64,000 bases of DNA from Botryococcus braunii (lineage: Eukaryota; Chlorophyta; Trebouxiophyceae): contig MVGU01001225.1 of assembly GCA_002005505.1 (NCBI GenBank), positions 108,501 to 172,500 of the forward strand. The letters run 5' to 3'. The position numbers were made by a program, and so were the translations under genes. The notes below the pieces were generated by a model, which did no database searches, was not told where the DNA came from, and saw nothing but the letters and a program-made list of their open reading frames with translations. The stretch's first letter is position 1, and the number at the start of each line of letters is the position of its first letter. Positions 26,175 through 37,183 of this stretch are shown here, one piece after another.

Positions 26175-27071
26175 TTAGACTTCTGAAGAGTCCAAGTTGA
26201 AACATTCTGCCATTTGCCTGGAAATGCCGCCTTCTTCATCTACAGGTGGGGTAGCTTGGTCTGACATTTTTGATGTCGCATCTCTCATATCCTCCTCCAT
26301 TGTAGACTTAACTGCCGGTTGCGGTAAATATTGTTGGCAGGCAATGGCAGGTGGTAGCTGTGTCCATACTTGTTCTTCACTCCTGCTGCGTTTATTGCCC
26401 TTGTATCCTGACTGCTGTCGGTTGGGTTGACGCTGCCGCTGGTGCTGAGTGTGACGATGGTGAGATGGTGAAGAAGCGCTCCTCAGAAAATCAATAAGTG
26501 CTGTTGCCTGTAGTAATCACCTTTCTTATGCTTAATGTCTGATAAGACTTGCTCAAAAGATCCAAATTGCCATCTCTCTAGGCCTATGAAATCTACTTTA
26601 CTCTCAATGCCTGTATATTCCGGCTAGACAAAGATGGTGGGTGCCTCAAGTAGTCCACCCAATCTGGATCAGGCACGGATTCGTTACGTAACGTAATCCA
26701 TACAAGAAGCCTTATTAAACACCCTAACGAGTTCGAATTTGAATTTTCGAACGTAAGGTCAAATGCTCACTACATATATGTAATGAACGAAAGGCGATTC
26801 CTACCGGTATGTCGGGAATTCCTGCAGCTACTGCTGGATTGGAGAATGTCAAATTAATATTTGACTGAATCTTCTCAAACATTGTTATTGCTGCTGAAAC
26901 ATGCTGCGTTGCACTGATCAATTGCGTCATCTCACTCATATGATCATTGTAATAGTCGGTTAACTCAAAGTCAGTCATAGTACTTGACTTTTCTACAAAT
27001 GCATCAATAAGCTTAACCGTTGTTGTTAGGTTGAGCTCATTTGTGAAACGAAACACTTTCCTATCTGCCAT
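26175..27071 (-). CDS. Two-exon gene between gypsy-B integrase and 3' LTR, unknown function
   Basis: Exon A (27,071-26,805, 89 codons, MADRKVFRFTNELNL) ends in CCG before a donor GTAGGA. Exon B starts after TACTACAG at 26,507 and runs 110 codons to TAA at 26,175. Both junctions are phase 0 and the 297-base intron contains stops, so a spliced 199-residue protein is well supported. The first part is predicted helical and hydrophilic. The second has a His/Gln/Arg-rich basic segment (around HHRHTQHQRQRQPNRQQ) followed by an acidic tail. It could bind nucleic acid or act as an extra Gag-like or accessory product; no family is recognised. No membrane segment argues against Env. Confidence 0.6.
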
Positions 27072-27101
27072 TGTGAAAACAAAAACAGCGAAGTCGAACA
27101 C

Positions 27102-27631
27102 TTGTCGGTGGTCGGGCTAACGGCTCCGACTTGACTCGAAAGAAAACAAATCCTTGAATTGTGAGAGAAATGTCTGATCAGACCCCTATAAGTACTTCAA
27201 AATTTATGACCTGCCGGGGTTGCCTGAATAGAACATATACAAGGGAGATAATTCAAGCATTATCATCACTGATTGGATTCCCTAGTTTCTGACTGGATGA
27301 TGAGTTATCAGTTGCCACGTACCCAAAAAGCTGATAATTGCTCATAGTGAGAATAATTTCAAGTGCATCAAGTTTGTGAGATTCAAAAGCTGCTCAATGC
27401 ATGTAAATGCAGAGGCAAAATCAGGGAATTCCCACGCTAACGCTCCAAGCTTCTTGTACAAGACCTCCCAGACGCACGATCCGATCCTTGTATTGTCCTG
27501 ATCCATTTAGTGGAGAAGGGCAGCTGCAAGTGGATAAATTTAGGTACTGGTCCAGCCTCCAAGCTATGTGGGCTAACTGTGAGAAGTGCTGCATGTGGCA
27601 TAACAGCTGCGCTGTAACGAATACGCTGAGT
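27102..27631. other. No gene seen; probable untranslated gap
   Basis: The stretch between the two-exon gene and the end of integrase has only short chance frames. Confidence 0.4.
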
Positions 27632-28190
27632 TCACTGCCACTGTAAGTCATGAAAAATCTGTAGAAGGTGATGGAACGCTGGCCGTCTGATTGGTATGTA
27701 CTGCTGGTACACTGTAACTGAATAAGTATGAGAAGTTTCTATGGCTCCCTCCCCCGAGACGGCTGACGGTTCATAATATCTAACCAGATGGGAAGTATGC
27801 CGCTTGAAAACTCTCGCTCCTTTCAATAAAGTGGACCCCGTGTGAAGGACTGCAATTGTCTTAGCTGGATTCAACGCAATAATGCGGTACGGTCCTCTGA
27901 GAATGTTCTGCAAGGGTCCTCTTCCAGGTGCAGCTTCCAATACCAGATCTCCGACTTGTAACTCTGTCTGTTTACGCTTACGCCTTTGTGCACGCCTGTG
28001 ATGACCCTCAAGCTGCTGCTGCATTCTGTCACAAAGCTCCAGTGCTATGCGCTGATACTGCTCTTGCAATCTGTCCCGAAGATTAATTACATGCTCTGAA
28101 GGGCTGAATAGCTGAGCGGCATTAGCGAGCACATCGCGGACCGCAACGGGCAATTTTGGTGCATACCCATATATCATCACGAACCTTTTT
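27632..28190 (-). pseudogene. Gypsy-B integrase C-terminal part
   Basis: The frame has IYGYAPKLPVAVRDVL and a Gln/Arg-rich helix (RMQQQLEGHHRRAQRRKR). An SH3-like end follows (VGDLVLEAAPG, GPYRIIALN, then HTSHLVRYY), the usual C-terminal region of gypsy integrases. The catalytic core is missing and the upstream frame differs, so a deletion with frameshift lies near 28,190. No chromodomain follows, unlike gypsy-A. Confidence 0.75.
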
Positions 28191-29312
28191 GAAGACCATG
28201 ATCCATCCAGGTATGCTCGGGTGAGAGGTGAAATAGGAGCCCCTTCTTCGAAAGTCAGCTGCTGTCCGCGGTGGCAATGGCTTAAGGAGGTCGAGTTGAT
28301 GTCCGGAGTGTACATAATCTAAAAATTCAGGAATCCTATAAGGGTCATACCTGTTTAAGCATAAAGGAGTCTCCTTGTCCCTTAGCTCCTCCAATTTCAA
28401 CTCACCTTCCATGCCAAAATAAGGTGTACATGCAGGACAGTACCAAGCACCACTAGGGGGCAAAGACCTAGGGGGCAGCAGACATCTAAGATGGAAACAC
28501 CGTTGACACCCATCGCAGATGACGATATTATCGTCGCCCTGAGGATAACCACAGACAACACATGGAATTTCGTCCAAGTCCTTCTGAGTCTTAGCTCCAG
28601 CAGGCCACACGGGATCAATAGCAAAAGCATACAGGGCCTCGGCATAAACACAACGTGAAAGGCAGTCGGCTACTAGATTTTCTTCCCCCTTTTTATGTAT
28701 AACAGTAAAGGTGTATTCTTGAAGCCTAAGAGCCCATCTTTCTAACTTAGAATTGGCATGCCTTTTAGTGTTCAGCCACTGTAATGCCGCATGATCAGTG
28801 TACACAATAAAATGTCTCCCATCTAAGAAGTGTCTAAATTTTTCGATAGCCCAAACCAAAGCCAAGCACTCACCTTCAGTTGGCGCATAGTTACGCTCTG
28901 CCGAATTTAACAAACGTGATGCAAAGGCAACAGGATGATCAAACTCGGTCGCCTCATCTATTTGACTAAGTACGGCACCGATTGCTACTTTTGACCAATC
29001 CGTGGTTAAGATGAAGGGCTTACGAAAATTAGGCAAACGGAGTAAAGGTTCTTTGGTTAAGCAAGATTTAAGTTTATGAAAGGCTTCCTGGCATTCAGGG
29101 GTCCACTCAAACTTCACATTCTTTTTGAGCAGATTAGCCATAGGTTCAGAAATCAAAGCAAACTTATCAACATAAGTTCGATAGTAGCTTGCCGCGCTCA
29201 ATACTGATCTTACCATAGTAACATCCCTCGGTATGGGCAAATTTAAAATGGCAGCTACGTTTTCGGGATCAGGTTTCATCACACCCCCGCCCACAACATG
29301 TCCAAGCGCTTT
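28122..29312 (-). pseudogene. Gypsy-B RT thumb, RNase H and PHD finger
   Basis: The frame resumes RT at the ALGHVVGGG motif directly next to the solo LTR. It covers the connection (FILTTDWSKVAIGAVLSQ) and RNase H (GECLALVWAIEKF, VYTDHAALQWL, ENLVADCLSR). It then contains a PHD finger at about 28,425-28,565, with the complete C4HC3 ligand set: CVVC, then C-x2-C (CDGC), His in CFHLRC, then CPAC. Before the final pair is the usual Trp (GAWYC). PHD fingers read histone H3 tails, so a targeting role like that of chromodomains is plausible but inferred. About 90 residues later the frame fails at the integrase deletion. Confidence 0.85.
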
Positions 29313-29316
29313 GACA

Positions 29317-30664
29317 TGTAGCGTGCTTTACCGGGTTCCGTGCCCAACGGTACCCCCACAAAATTTTTCGGTTAGTTAGCGAGATTCAGTCGGGCTGCGG
29401 GGTTATAAATGTAGGTTCGAATCGATTGGTCGGATCGCCACCCAGGGATTACGGCCCTGAGACCTAGCTGTTACGGTGTGATAATTGATTTACGGTCCGG
29501 GGAAAGGCTCCGGATTGCGGATTCGGCTGGCCGGCTTGTTTCTGGTTGGCCGGACTATTTTAGTCGGAGAGGCGCGCGGCTACCTAGCTGTGCGGCTACG
29601 GTTGAGAGGACTTAAACAATTGCGTCTTTCACGGTTCTGTTATTACTAAAACTATATTTGGCGAGCTTGCAAGGCTATTCAAGGTTGTATCTATTCTTCC
29701 TTGGCTCGAGGGCTTGGGACGATTGTTCCTTACGGCTTGGGTGCGTGGCACTGAACGTGCGGCTTGTTCTAGGTGCTGTTGCTTCACCTAAGTGTTGCTT
29801 ATAACTGTATCTAATGTTCGATCTCGTCTAAAGTGTTTGCACTTACTTGTACTCGGTGGCGTCGTTGCGGATCCCCGCGTGGGTATTACGGCTCCTTGGC
29901 GTATGGTACTACGTTACTTGCACAAAGTTGTTGCTGGGGTGTTGCTCAATAATTTCGATATTCTTACGTAAATGAGACAATCAGGCAGGTTTCACTGCAG
30001 GTATTGCTTTGGTGGGACTACAACGATCACTCAATCAGGACTCATTAACACACTATCGGGGCGCGGCCCGGACAGGAGGCAGATTTTGTGGCAAACCTTT
30101 TACAACCATACTTTCTGGAATCTCACTGTAACTGTGAGGGGGAGGCATCCCTCTTTATATACAACCGGCGCTTTCATGAGCGTACCGGCGTAGCTCTCAC
30201 GCAGCTAACTTTTAGGAATAGACCTGAAACGGTCTTGATCGGCTAAGAATTGCCAAATCATCAATCTTTAGGTTCAGGTACATCCGTCGGAATCTATCGG
30301 TAGGTGCATTTAAGTGCCGATCACTTCCATGGGGCGACACCACACAGCACCCACGAGAAGGTAAATCTATTCAGTCTGAAGCCAATGTCTACTTCTGGCT
30401 GTACTCCCTAACACGGGACTTCCTGAGGGTCCTAATTGGCCTTGAAAGGGGCCAGAAATCAGGAGCCACAGGGCAAAAGGTCTTGCCCATTTTCTAGGTC
30501 TTATTCCCCAATGGGATGAGGATGTACCATCACAATTTCCACTCGATTCCGAGCTGTCAAATGTCTTACTTTCGCCGGCATCATATTTCTACCGGTTTCG
30601 CATCATAAACACAACAATTATTGATTGTCCACTTGCAGTCACAGCCACACGCCATTTCATGACA
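29317..30664 (-). repeat. Solo LTR, 1,348 bp, in gypsy-B RT
   Basis: Ends TGTAGCG and CATGACA are flanked by GACA at 29,313-29,316 and 30,665-30,668. Removing it together with one GACA restores the RT reading frame exactly (GASSV to KALGHV). A TATATAAAG on the minus strand at about 30,155 shows its direction. It is a diverged relative of the gypsy-B LTR (shared GGGCTGCGG and TTTTAGTCGG words), so an LTR-LTR recombination event removed an element inserted here. Confidence 0.9.
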
Positions 30665-31723
30665 GACAGAAGAGGCACCAAAAATACATTTTGGTCTGCC
30701 AAGTTTAATATTGTTGTCAGATAGCTTTTTGAACACAAGTCTAATGTGCATTAGATGATCTTCCCATGAATCTGAAAAAATGTAAATGTCGTCAAGGTGC
30801 TGTGCAGAAAAGCAAGTTTGCCCCAGTACATGATCAATAATCCTCTGAAAGGTGGATGAAGCGTTTTTAAGACCAAAGGGCATCCTAAGCCACTCATATT
30901 TACCTTCAGGAGTCATGAAAGCTGTACATTTCGTACTATCAGGATGCATGGGGACTTGCCAGAATGCAGATTTAACATCTACACTAGAAAAATATTTTGC
31001 ATTGGTCATTCGACGCAACATGTTTTCAATCAAAGGTAGAGGATATGGATCAGGTACAGTGCACAGGTTCAGGGGTCTAAAATCTATGCAAAGCCTTAGA
31101 CTTGAATCATGTTTACGAACAATCACTGGAGCTGAGATCCAAGGAGAAGTAGATTCTTTAATTATACCAAGTTTTAAGAGCATTTCTACTTCTTTCAACA
31201 TGAACTCTCTCTCTCTTTCCGAATATGAAGACATACTGCGAAATCTAGTTGGAGGTTCTGAATCCGGTTTCACTTCTATTTTGTGGCTAATGTGTGGGTC
31301 TTTGATTAATCCCAAATCTTCCTTGCTTGTGCTAAATAAATGTGAAAACTCAGACAGCAACTTCTCAATATCTTTGCGTTTGTCTTCATCTTCGGGTAAT
31401 TGTTGCGGGTGTGCTTCAACTTCACATAAACAAGGAATTTCATCTTCAAAAAGAGAGAGATCAGTTACATCAATTTCATGCATGGAGATCAAGTTAGAAA
31501 TAGGTGAGTCAGAAGATGGACCGGGGTTACCCAGGCTTGCCGTCTGGTCTCTATATAAGAGGCTAAAGGGGAGCAAGGCTGAATCAAATTTACTGCTCCG
31601 GATTAGCTGTTGTGCTTCATCAAAAGTCCAGAGGGTTGCTGGCAACCGGTGCTGATACTCAGGATCACTCCACAAGCACTCGAAGATTATTCTCATGGGC
31701 GATTCGGATGTATCTGCGCACAA
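30665..31723 (-). pseudogene. Gypsy-B reverse transcriptase, N-terminal part
   Basis: The frame follows gag-protease without shift but after a TAA. It carries the RT fingers and palm (APVIVRKHDSSLRLCIDFR, VDVKSAFWQVPM, EWLRMPFGLKNASSTFQR). The catalytic motif reads HLDD (AQHLDDIYIFS) where Tyr-x-Asp-Asp is expected; one base change (CAC from TAC) explains this. The domain then runs into the solo LTR at 30,664. Together with the stop and the integrase deletion, this makes the copy defective. Confidence 0.85.
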
Positions 31724-34700
31724 TTAGTCGGAGACTACACCTAGAGCTACTTGTTTCGTAGTGAACTCCAAATCCCTAACTTGATAAAGCCTTTTGGGGT
31801 GCAACTGATCAGGATTAAAGACATTTGACCTGGGGATGCCAATTGCAAAAGCAGCTTGTTGTGGTTTCAACTGCACATCATATCTGAGCATGAAGGGCCA
31901 ACCTATCAAATAGTCGGTTGCTAAATTTTCAACAATGAACAAAGATGCACTATACCAAGCAAGATCAATGCAAAAAGGAACATCTTGCAGTGCTTCACAA
32001 GTCATGGTTTGCGTTTTACCATCTGCAAGGTTTACACGAAATGGTTTGATCTTTTTAATTTGACTTGGTTTGAATGCATGTCTATCTCTCTTGAACACCC
32101 TCATACTCATCAAATTGACATTGCAACCAGTGTCAAAGTGAGCAATGAGTTTTTGAGAAAGAGGCTTGCCAGTCTTATCCATGTGGCTGAACTCGAACGA
32201 CGGCATAGATGCCGTAGGCATGTTGAAGATTTCCGCCCGCATTAGTGCTGCTTGTAAGTACGGAGTCTGTTGTTCCAGAGGCAGGGGCTCCGCTAGCTGC
32301 ATGGCGGGAGTGAGCAAAGTGCAGATGGGGATCTCATGTACATCTCCAACTAGGACAGTGGCCGAAGGGCCTGCATCAAAGTTAGAAACAAAAGCTGGTG
32401 CCCCACCCCCCTGTGCCTGGTCCTGATCGGGCACTACGCAACGCAAAGGCAGGTTCTGTTCAAGAGCCATATTATTGATGCACTGAGCAAGCTGAGATAC
32501 AACAGGTTGAAGATCCTTATTCATCGGACGCACTAGTTTTTCCAAAGAATCTATAAAAGGTGCATAGTCCGGGTTTCGATTCAATTGCGCAAGACCGGCC
32601 AACGAGATGGTTAACATGCACTGTCCCAATCGGTGTTCAGGTGAATTAAAGTAGGGAGCAGGCGCTACAGGGTGAGGATTTCTGTCATCACGTCTGTAGG
32701 GTTCAGCATTATAAGGCCTACGATTACCAGCAGCATTGGCTTGAACTTCTTCAGGAGAAGGGGTCCCAGACATGGGGCCCAGTGCTTGCATCATATTAAT
32801 AGAAATATCCGATGAGTCTGCAGGTGGCATTGGAGGGGGTATGTTTACCTGAGGGTGAGGTTCCATAGGAGGAGGTATAGGTAATAAAAGAGAATTGCAC
32901 TCCCCCTTTTTGAACTTCTGAAAAGAATAGAGCTCGGCATCTTCAGCGCGTGCTTGAAATGAGAGATCGTAATATCGATTCGCACGATTCCGCTGTGCCG
33001 TGCGTGCCTCACGGAACATGCTCTCCAATGGAGTAGAAACATCACCTGCGCCCACGGTACTGGAGACAGGCTCCTGGGGCCTTCTGTTAAGTAAATCAGA
33101 AATGTCCACCGTGTAAGCAGATAATTCAGGGCGCATTTGTCCAGGGCCTTGAGTGAGAGTAGTAATTACTAGATTGTCTCCAGCCAATTGTACTTGAGGA
33201 GATACCATTCTCACATAGGGCTTGTTATTCACGACATCCATAGTGGTAAGCATTCTATGAGTTGGCAATGGTGACTCAGAGGCAGCCTTAAAAACACCCT
33301 TCTCTATTTTCCATATGGGTTCGAGTTTGGTGTCCAAGGTGGAGTTAAACCGTGCCATGTTGACCTCATTCTCAATGTTTGGTGGATGTTCTAAAACAGG
33401 GACAAACGGCTTCGAAACTCGTGGAGGATTATTTTCACCACGCACAAGTGAAGGTGTGAGATGTGGTCCACAGTGCCAACCAGCATATTCCATAGGATCA
33501 GGCAATTCACGGGGCCAGTGTGGTTGTCTATTGTCCTTGGGTTTGCTAGGCTCATAAGGCAAAGGAGGCACTGTTGGGTCAACATTCAAATACCTAGGGT
33601 TTGAATAATCAATGGGAGGATTCACATCTGCTCTCCCTAATGGTGTAGATAATAAAGGGCTCGCCTGCATTGGTGCATCCAGTGCTGCAGCTGAAGTGCT
33701 GACAGCTCGTCTCGCGGCGACGAATGGGGTTGATGCAACAGGTGGCTCAACTGTGACGGCTGGCTGCTGCTGCGCTATGGAAGCTGCTAGCTGCGGCCTA
33801 GGCCTGGGATCTCTGGGTGCACGAGGAGGCTGTCTTGCATGCTCATGCAATGCCGCTGCATTAGCCGGCGTAGAGTTGAAATTTGAGATGGGCTGTACAT
33901 GGTGTAATGACTGCCCTGCTGCAGCAATTGCAGACTGGTTTGGAGGTGCTTCTTGTGAATACCCGGGAGGACGGTAGGCCATTGGTGCGCTGACTGATGG
34001 AGAAAATGCCCGTGAATGCGCAACCCTCACTTGCGATGATGCTACAGCTGGGGCTGAAGGCTTACACGCCTCTCGTCTAGGACGAATTGACGAGCCTACC
34101 TGAGGGGCTATTCTGTGCAGCGGTGTTGTACCTAACGGTGTCCGAAGGGGTGATTGAGGATTTACACACGCAACTGGTGTCACTGGAAATACATGAGGTG
34201 AAGATGGTGGTAGAGCTATTGAAGAAGGTGACTTGGCATTGCTTACAGGCAAGGGAGGAACAGCTAAACGCTTCCTCTTACTATTATTCACAACAATAAA
34301 GCCATCCTGATCAATGGGAACATGGACTGCAGTTGAGTGCACCAGGGGAACCTGAGGTTCTTGCATTGCGTCGTCAAGTGTTGCATGCACACGACTCCTT
34401 GCCCTGAGTTTAGGTATGGGAGTGTAAGGAGCATTAGCACGAGACACAGGAATTACCTCTCTGAATCCCACAACATTTTGATCTGCTCGAGAGGGAGTGC
34501 GAACTTGTACCGAGGGTGATTGTACCTTATGTTGGTTTGCCAATTCGGAGAGTGCACAATCCATCTCGATATCTTCTGAGCTGCAGTCAATGTCCAGCTG
34601 ACACACGAATGATTTATATTCTTCAAAGCCTTGCTCGTTGGCTGCCTGGCCCAAATTGGCCTGTCCCTTGTCCTTGTTCTTTCTGCCACGCCGGCCCTTA

Positions 34701-35764
34701 CCTTGGTTATCGTGTCCGGGCTGATTCTGGCCTTGTGCTCCAGCTGCTTTGCCTGCACCTCTATCATAATTCTTCTGCATTTTGTTAGTGGTGAAAGCAG
34801 AATCAGATGAGTTAGCCCAAGTGATCAGATCCCTAAATGTGATTGGATTGGCTCCAGCCGTCCTCCTCACTGTACTCCTTGCCACATCAAATTGCTGCCG
34901 AATATACGTGTAGTGATGCTTCGAGAAGGTGTTAATAATCACATCAAATTGCTCTTCAGAAGTAGGGTATCCAATCCAAAAAGACAAACCAATATCCTCC
35001 AACTCCTTGACATAGGATGAGGCAGTTTGATTATCTTTTTGTGCTTTGGCTCGAATACACTCGATGTACCCTATTGGATCTGGTTTAAAATGTTGTTGAA
35101 CTTCGTGCAAGAAATCAGTGACAGTTACGAGGGTCTTACCTGCTAAGTGTGCATCGAGGAGGGTGGCTACCTCCTTATGTAGATACGCAGCCTTTTTGAC
35201 CAAATCCAGCTTAACGTCCTCTGTAAGATTTGCTCCATCGCGTGCTAGTACGTCTCTGACATGTCTGCTCCAATTCATGGCTGAAATGCCTCTGATAAGT
35301 GGAGGCAGTCTGTCCGAAACGACTCGTCTTAAGTTGTGAATGTCGCCTGGAGTTGCTGTCCTTGGCTGCGCTGATTGTGCTGTGATTTGCTGGTGTTGTA
35401 GCGCTGCCCTCAATGCTGACTCAGTTGCTGTAGTTATTGTTTCACTCACTTCCTCATTCCTAGCTCGAAGACACTTCCTCAAGACACGTTCAAACGCATG
35501 AGCTATTTTATCAATACCCAATGAACCTTCTGGAAGATCAACATTGCTAAGTGCTTCTGAAAAACGATTTGCTTCTCGCACCCCACAGTTTAATTCAACA
35601 AGACCAAGTACTGATTTGAATGCGTGGTAAGCCTCATCATTATTCACAATAGGCAAAAGCTCCGCCCGGGGAGGCAGAGTAGGTGTGGTTGGTAAAGGAG
35701 CTCTAGGTCTCCTGGGAGGAGTGGTACCCTGATGGCTAGTTTCAGAATCATTTAAAGGATCCAT
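31724..35764 (-). CDS. Gypsy-B Gag-protease polyprotein, 1,346 residues
   Basis: The ATG is at 35,764. Residues about 150-340 resemble a retrotransposon gag core (ISAMNWSRHVRDVLARDG, then LHEVQQHFKPDP and a Lys/Gly-rich NKDKGQANLG region). An unusually long Pro/Ala/Ser-rich spacer of about 800 residues follows, without a recognised domain and without a CCHC knuckle. The C-terminus is a retropepsin-like domain with active site HFDTGCNVNLMS and the flap or hydrophobic-glycine motif DYLIGWPFM. The frame is fully open and ends in TAA directly before in-frame RT. The length is well above usual gypsy gag-protease. Confidence 0.85.
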   Translation of the reverse strand: MDPLNDSETSHQGTTPPRRPRAPLPTTPTLPPRAELLPIVNNDEAYHAFKSVLGLVELNCGVREANRFSEALSNVDLPEGSLGIDKIAHAFERVLRKCLRARNEEVSETITTATESALRAALQHQQITAQSAQPRTATPGDIHNLRRVVSDRLPPLIRGISAMNWSRHVRDVLARDGANLTEDVKLDLVKKAAYLHKEVATLLDAHLAGKTLVTVTDFLHEVQQHFKPDPIGYIECIRAKAQKDNQTASSYVKELEDIGLSFWIGYPTSEEQFDVIINTFSKHHYTYIRQQFDVARSTVRRTAGANPITFRDLITWANSSDSAFTTNKMQKNYDRGAGKAAGAQGQNQPGHDNQGKGRRGRKNKDKGQANLGQAANEQGFEEYKSFVCQLDIDCSSEDIEMDCALSELANQHKVQSPSVQVRTPSRADQNVVGFREVIPVSRANAPYTPIPKLRARSRVHATLDDAMQEPQVPLVHSTAVHVPIDQDGFIVVNNSKRKRLAVPPLPVSNAKSPSSIALPPSSPHVFPVTPVACVNPQSPLRTPLGTTPLHRIAPQVGSSIRPRREACKPSAPAVASSQVRVAHSRAFSPSVSAPMAYRPPGYSQEAPPNQSAIAAAGQSLHHVQPISNFNSTPANAAALHEHARQPPRAPRDPRPRPQLAASIAQQQPAVTVEPPVASTPFVAARRAVSTSAAALDAPMQASPLLSTPLGRADVNPPIDYSNPRYLNVDPTVPPLPYEPSKPKDNRQPHWPRELPDPMEYAGWHCGPHLTPSLVRGENNPPRVSKPFVPVLEHPPNIENEVNMARFNSTLDTKLEPIWKIEKGVFKAASESPLPTHRMLTTMDVVNNKPYVRMVSPQVQLAGDNLVITTLTQGPGQMRPELSAYTVDISDLLNRRPQEPVSSTVGAGDVSTPLESMFREARTAQRNRANRYYDLSFQARAEDAELYSFQKFKKGECNSLLLPIPPPMEPHPQVNIPPPMPPADSSDISINMMQALGPMSGTPSPEEVQANAAGNRRPYNAEPYRRDDRNPHPVAPAPYFNSPEHRLGQCMLTISLAGLAQLNRNPDYAPFIDSLEKLVRPMNKDLQPVVSQLAQCINNMALEQNLPLRCVVPDQDQAQGGGAPAFVSNFDAGPSATVLVGDVHEIPICTLLTPAMQLAEPLPLEQQTPYLQAALMRAEIFNMPTASMPSFEFSHMDKTGKPLSQKLIAHFDTGCNVNLMSMRVFKRDRHAFKPSQIKKIKPFRVNLADGKTQTMTCEALQDVPFCIDLAWYSASLFIVENLATDYLIGWPFMLRYDVQLKPQQAAFAIGIPRSNVFNPDQLHPKRLYQVRDLEFTTKQVALGVVSD

Positions 35765-37139
35765 GTGCGCAATAGCCCTTACTAAGCTACTTAATGGAAT
35801 TTGAATGCAACAGGATTAGCTCACTCAGACGCTAGTGGAAAACCCAACGGGAACCAGAGTCTTCCCGGTTGTCCCCCCAAAACAATCCTTCACACAGTCA
35901 GATAGTCGTGATAATTTACAAATATTTTCTCATACGAACCATTGGATCTATTTTCAAAGCATACAAGACATGTACCAAAGGAATTAAACACCGATCAGGC
36001 TACCAGCGACCGATTCTTACACTTTTAACCTTTCTTTAATTGCCTTCCTTGTTGTTTTTTTTAGAGTGACCACAGCTCAAACGACTCAGTGCGCATGCAT
36101 TTCAAAGTTTCGATCAGATCACAGGCTCGGGGTGCACGGAATCCTGACGGAATCAAACACACGAGATTTAGTCAAGCTTCTCTGTTCGAATTATTTTCTT
36201 TTACTGTCTCAAGCATGAACAGAACGCAGGGGTGTGGCTTTTCGACGACAACGGCACTTATCACTTCACACACGTCGACCTTATCTATGGCGATCGATTA
36301 TGGTGGAATCATTCTTCTAGTGCCAACCCAACATGCAAATTGTTTCAAAAATCCTCTTTTTTTTAAGCCAATATCACCCACATGCAATACGTGTTCACAA
36401 CTCGGACAAGCGACATAAAACTCGGTGTCGACCTCGGTCCGTGCACGCCTAGCTCTGCTTCTGGGGTCGAAGTGATAAAAACAATTTTGAAATGCACTAT
36501 GAGACTTGAACGTGTGGTACTGACTCCGTTAAGTGCGAACAAGGTTGGGTTCCGTGCAACTCGGTCGATCCTAGGTAAGCCTTATGCGAGTGTTCCTCTG
36601 CACATACTTGCAAGCCAAACAGAGAACATCACTTTATCTACTGGTGAGTACAAAATGAAGGCTCCCTAGCGAATGAGCAAAGTTTCCCGTGCTAATTATC
36701 TCAAACGGCAGCGTTCGGATGCTATGCGCGACACAGTTCTTTACGATCTTGAGACAGCATACAGGGGAAGACCACGAGAATTAGGCGAGATAACTGTTCA
36801 TTTTACAAATGTGTGTGGTTATAACAACCTACTACACGCCGGAATGAGCTTAATCCTAAGGAGAAGTGGGCCTTATGGGCGTCCCCTAAAAAGCTACACC
36901 TCGAAGCTACATTCGGGAGAGACAGGGCTTCCTAAGCTCACTGTCGGCTATTACCTTCCTACTGAGGTGACGACGCTGGGTGTTGGTCGGCGGCTTGCTG
37001 CTTGAAGTCGGCTGCACTGCCCCTAGCACCTGGTCTGTCTAGTTAAGATCTCCTTTCTAGCGTGCTCATGTAAACAATAAGGCTTCTTATGCCTGAGCTT
37101 CTACAAGGAGTCATAAAGGTAAGTCACCATGTTTAAGTT
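35765..37139. other. Gypsy-B leader or 5' untranslated region, left of E2
   Basis: No gene is recognised. It lies upstream (minus sense) of the gag ATG and is interrupted by E2 at 37,140. A 110-codon plus-strand frame at 36,673-37,005 looks non-homologous to anything I know and has no neighbours to support it. I found no convincing primer-binding site. Confidence 0.45.
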
Positions 37140-37183
37140 CGTCTGGGGTTTAGAAATGGGACAGTATGGGACGGGGATGGGGC
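37140..37183 (+). repeat. E2 left terminal inverted repeat
   Basis: It begins CGTCTGGGGTTTAGAAATGG and continues with GGGAC and GGGATGGGG words. It matches the right end at 43 of 44 positions. Confidence 0.9.

Noticed and set aside
25176..27071. Envelope-like protein for gypsy-B
   Set aside because: Neither downstream frame shows a signal peptide, transmembrane segment or Cys pattern.
29410..29430. Second tRNA-like word GGTTCGAATCG in the solo LTR
   Set aside because: No cloverleaf is possible; it lies within a defined LTR.
36673..37005. 110-codon plus-strand frame as a gene
   Set aside because: No homology, no splice or regulatory context, and it lies antisense in a gypsy leader.
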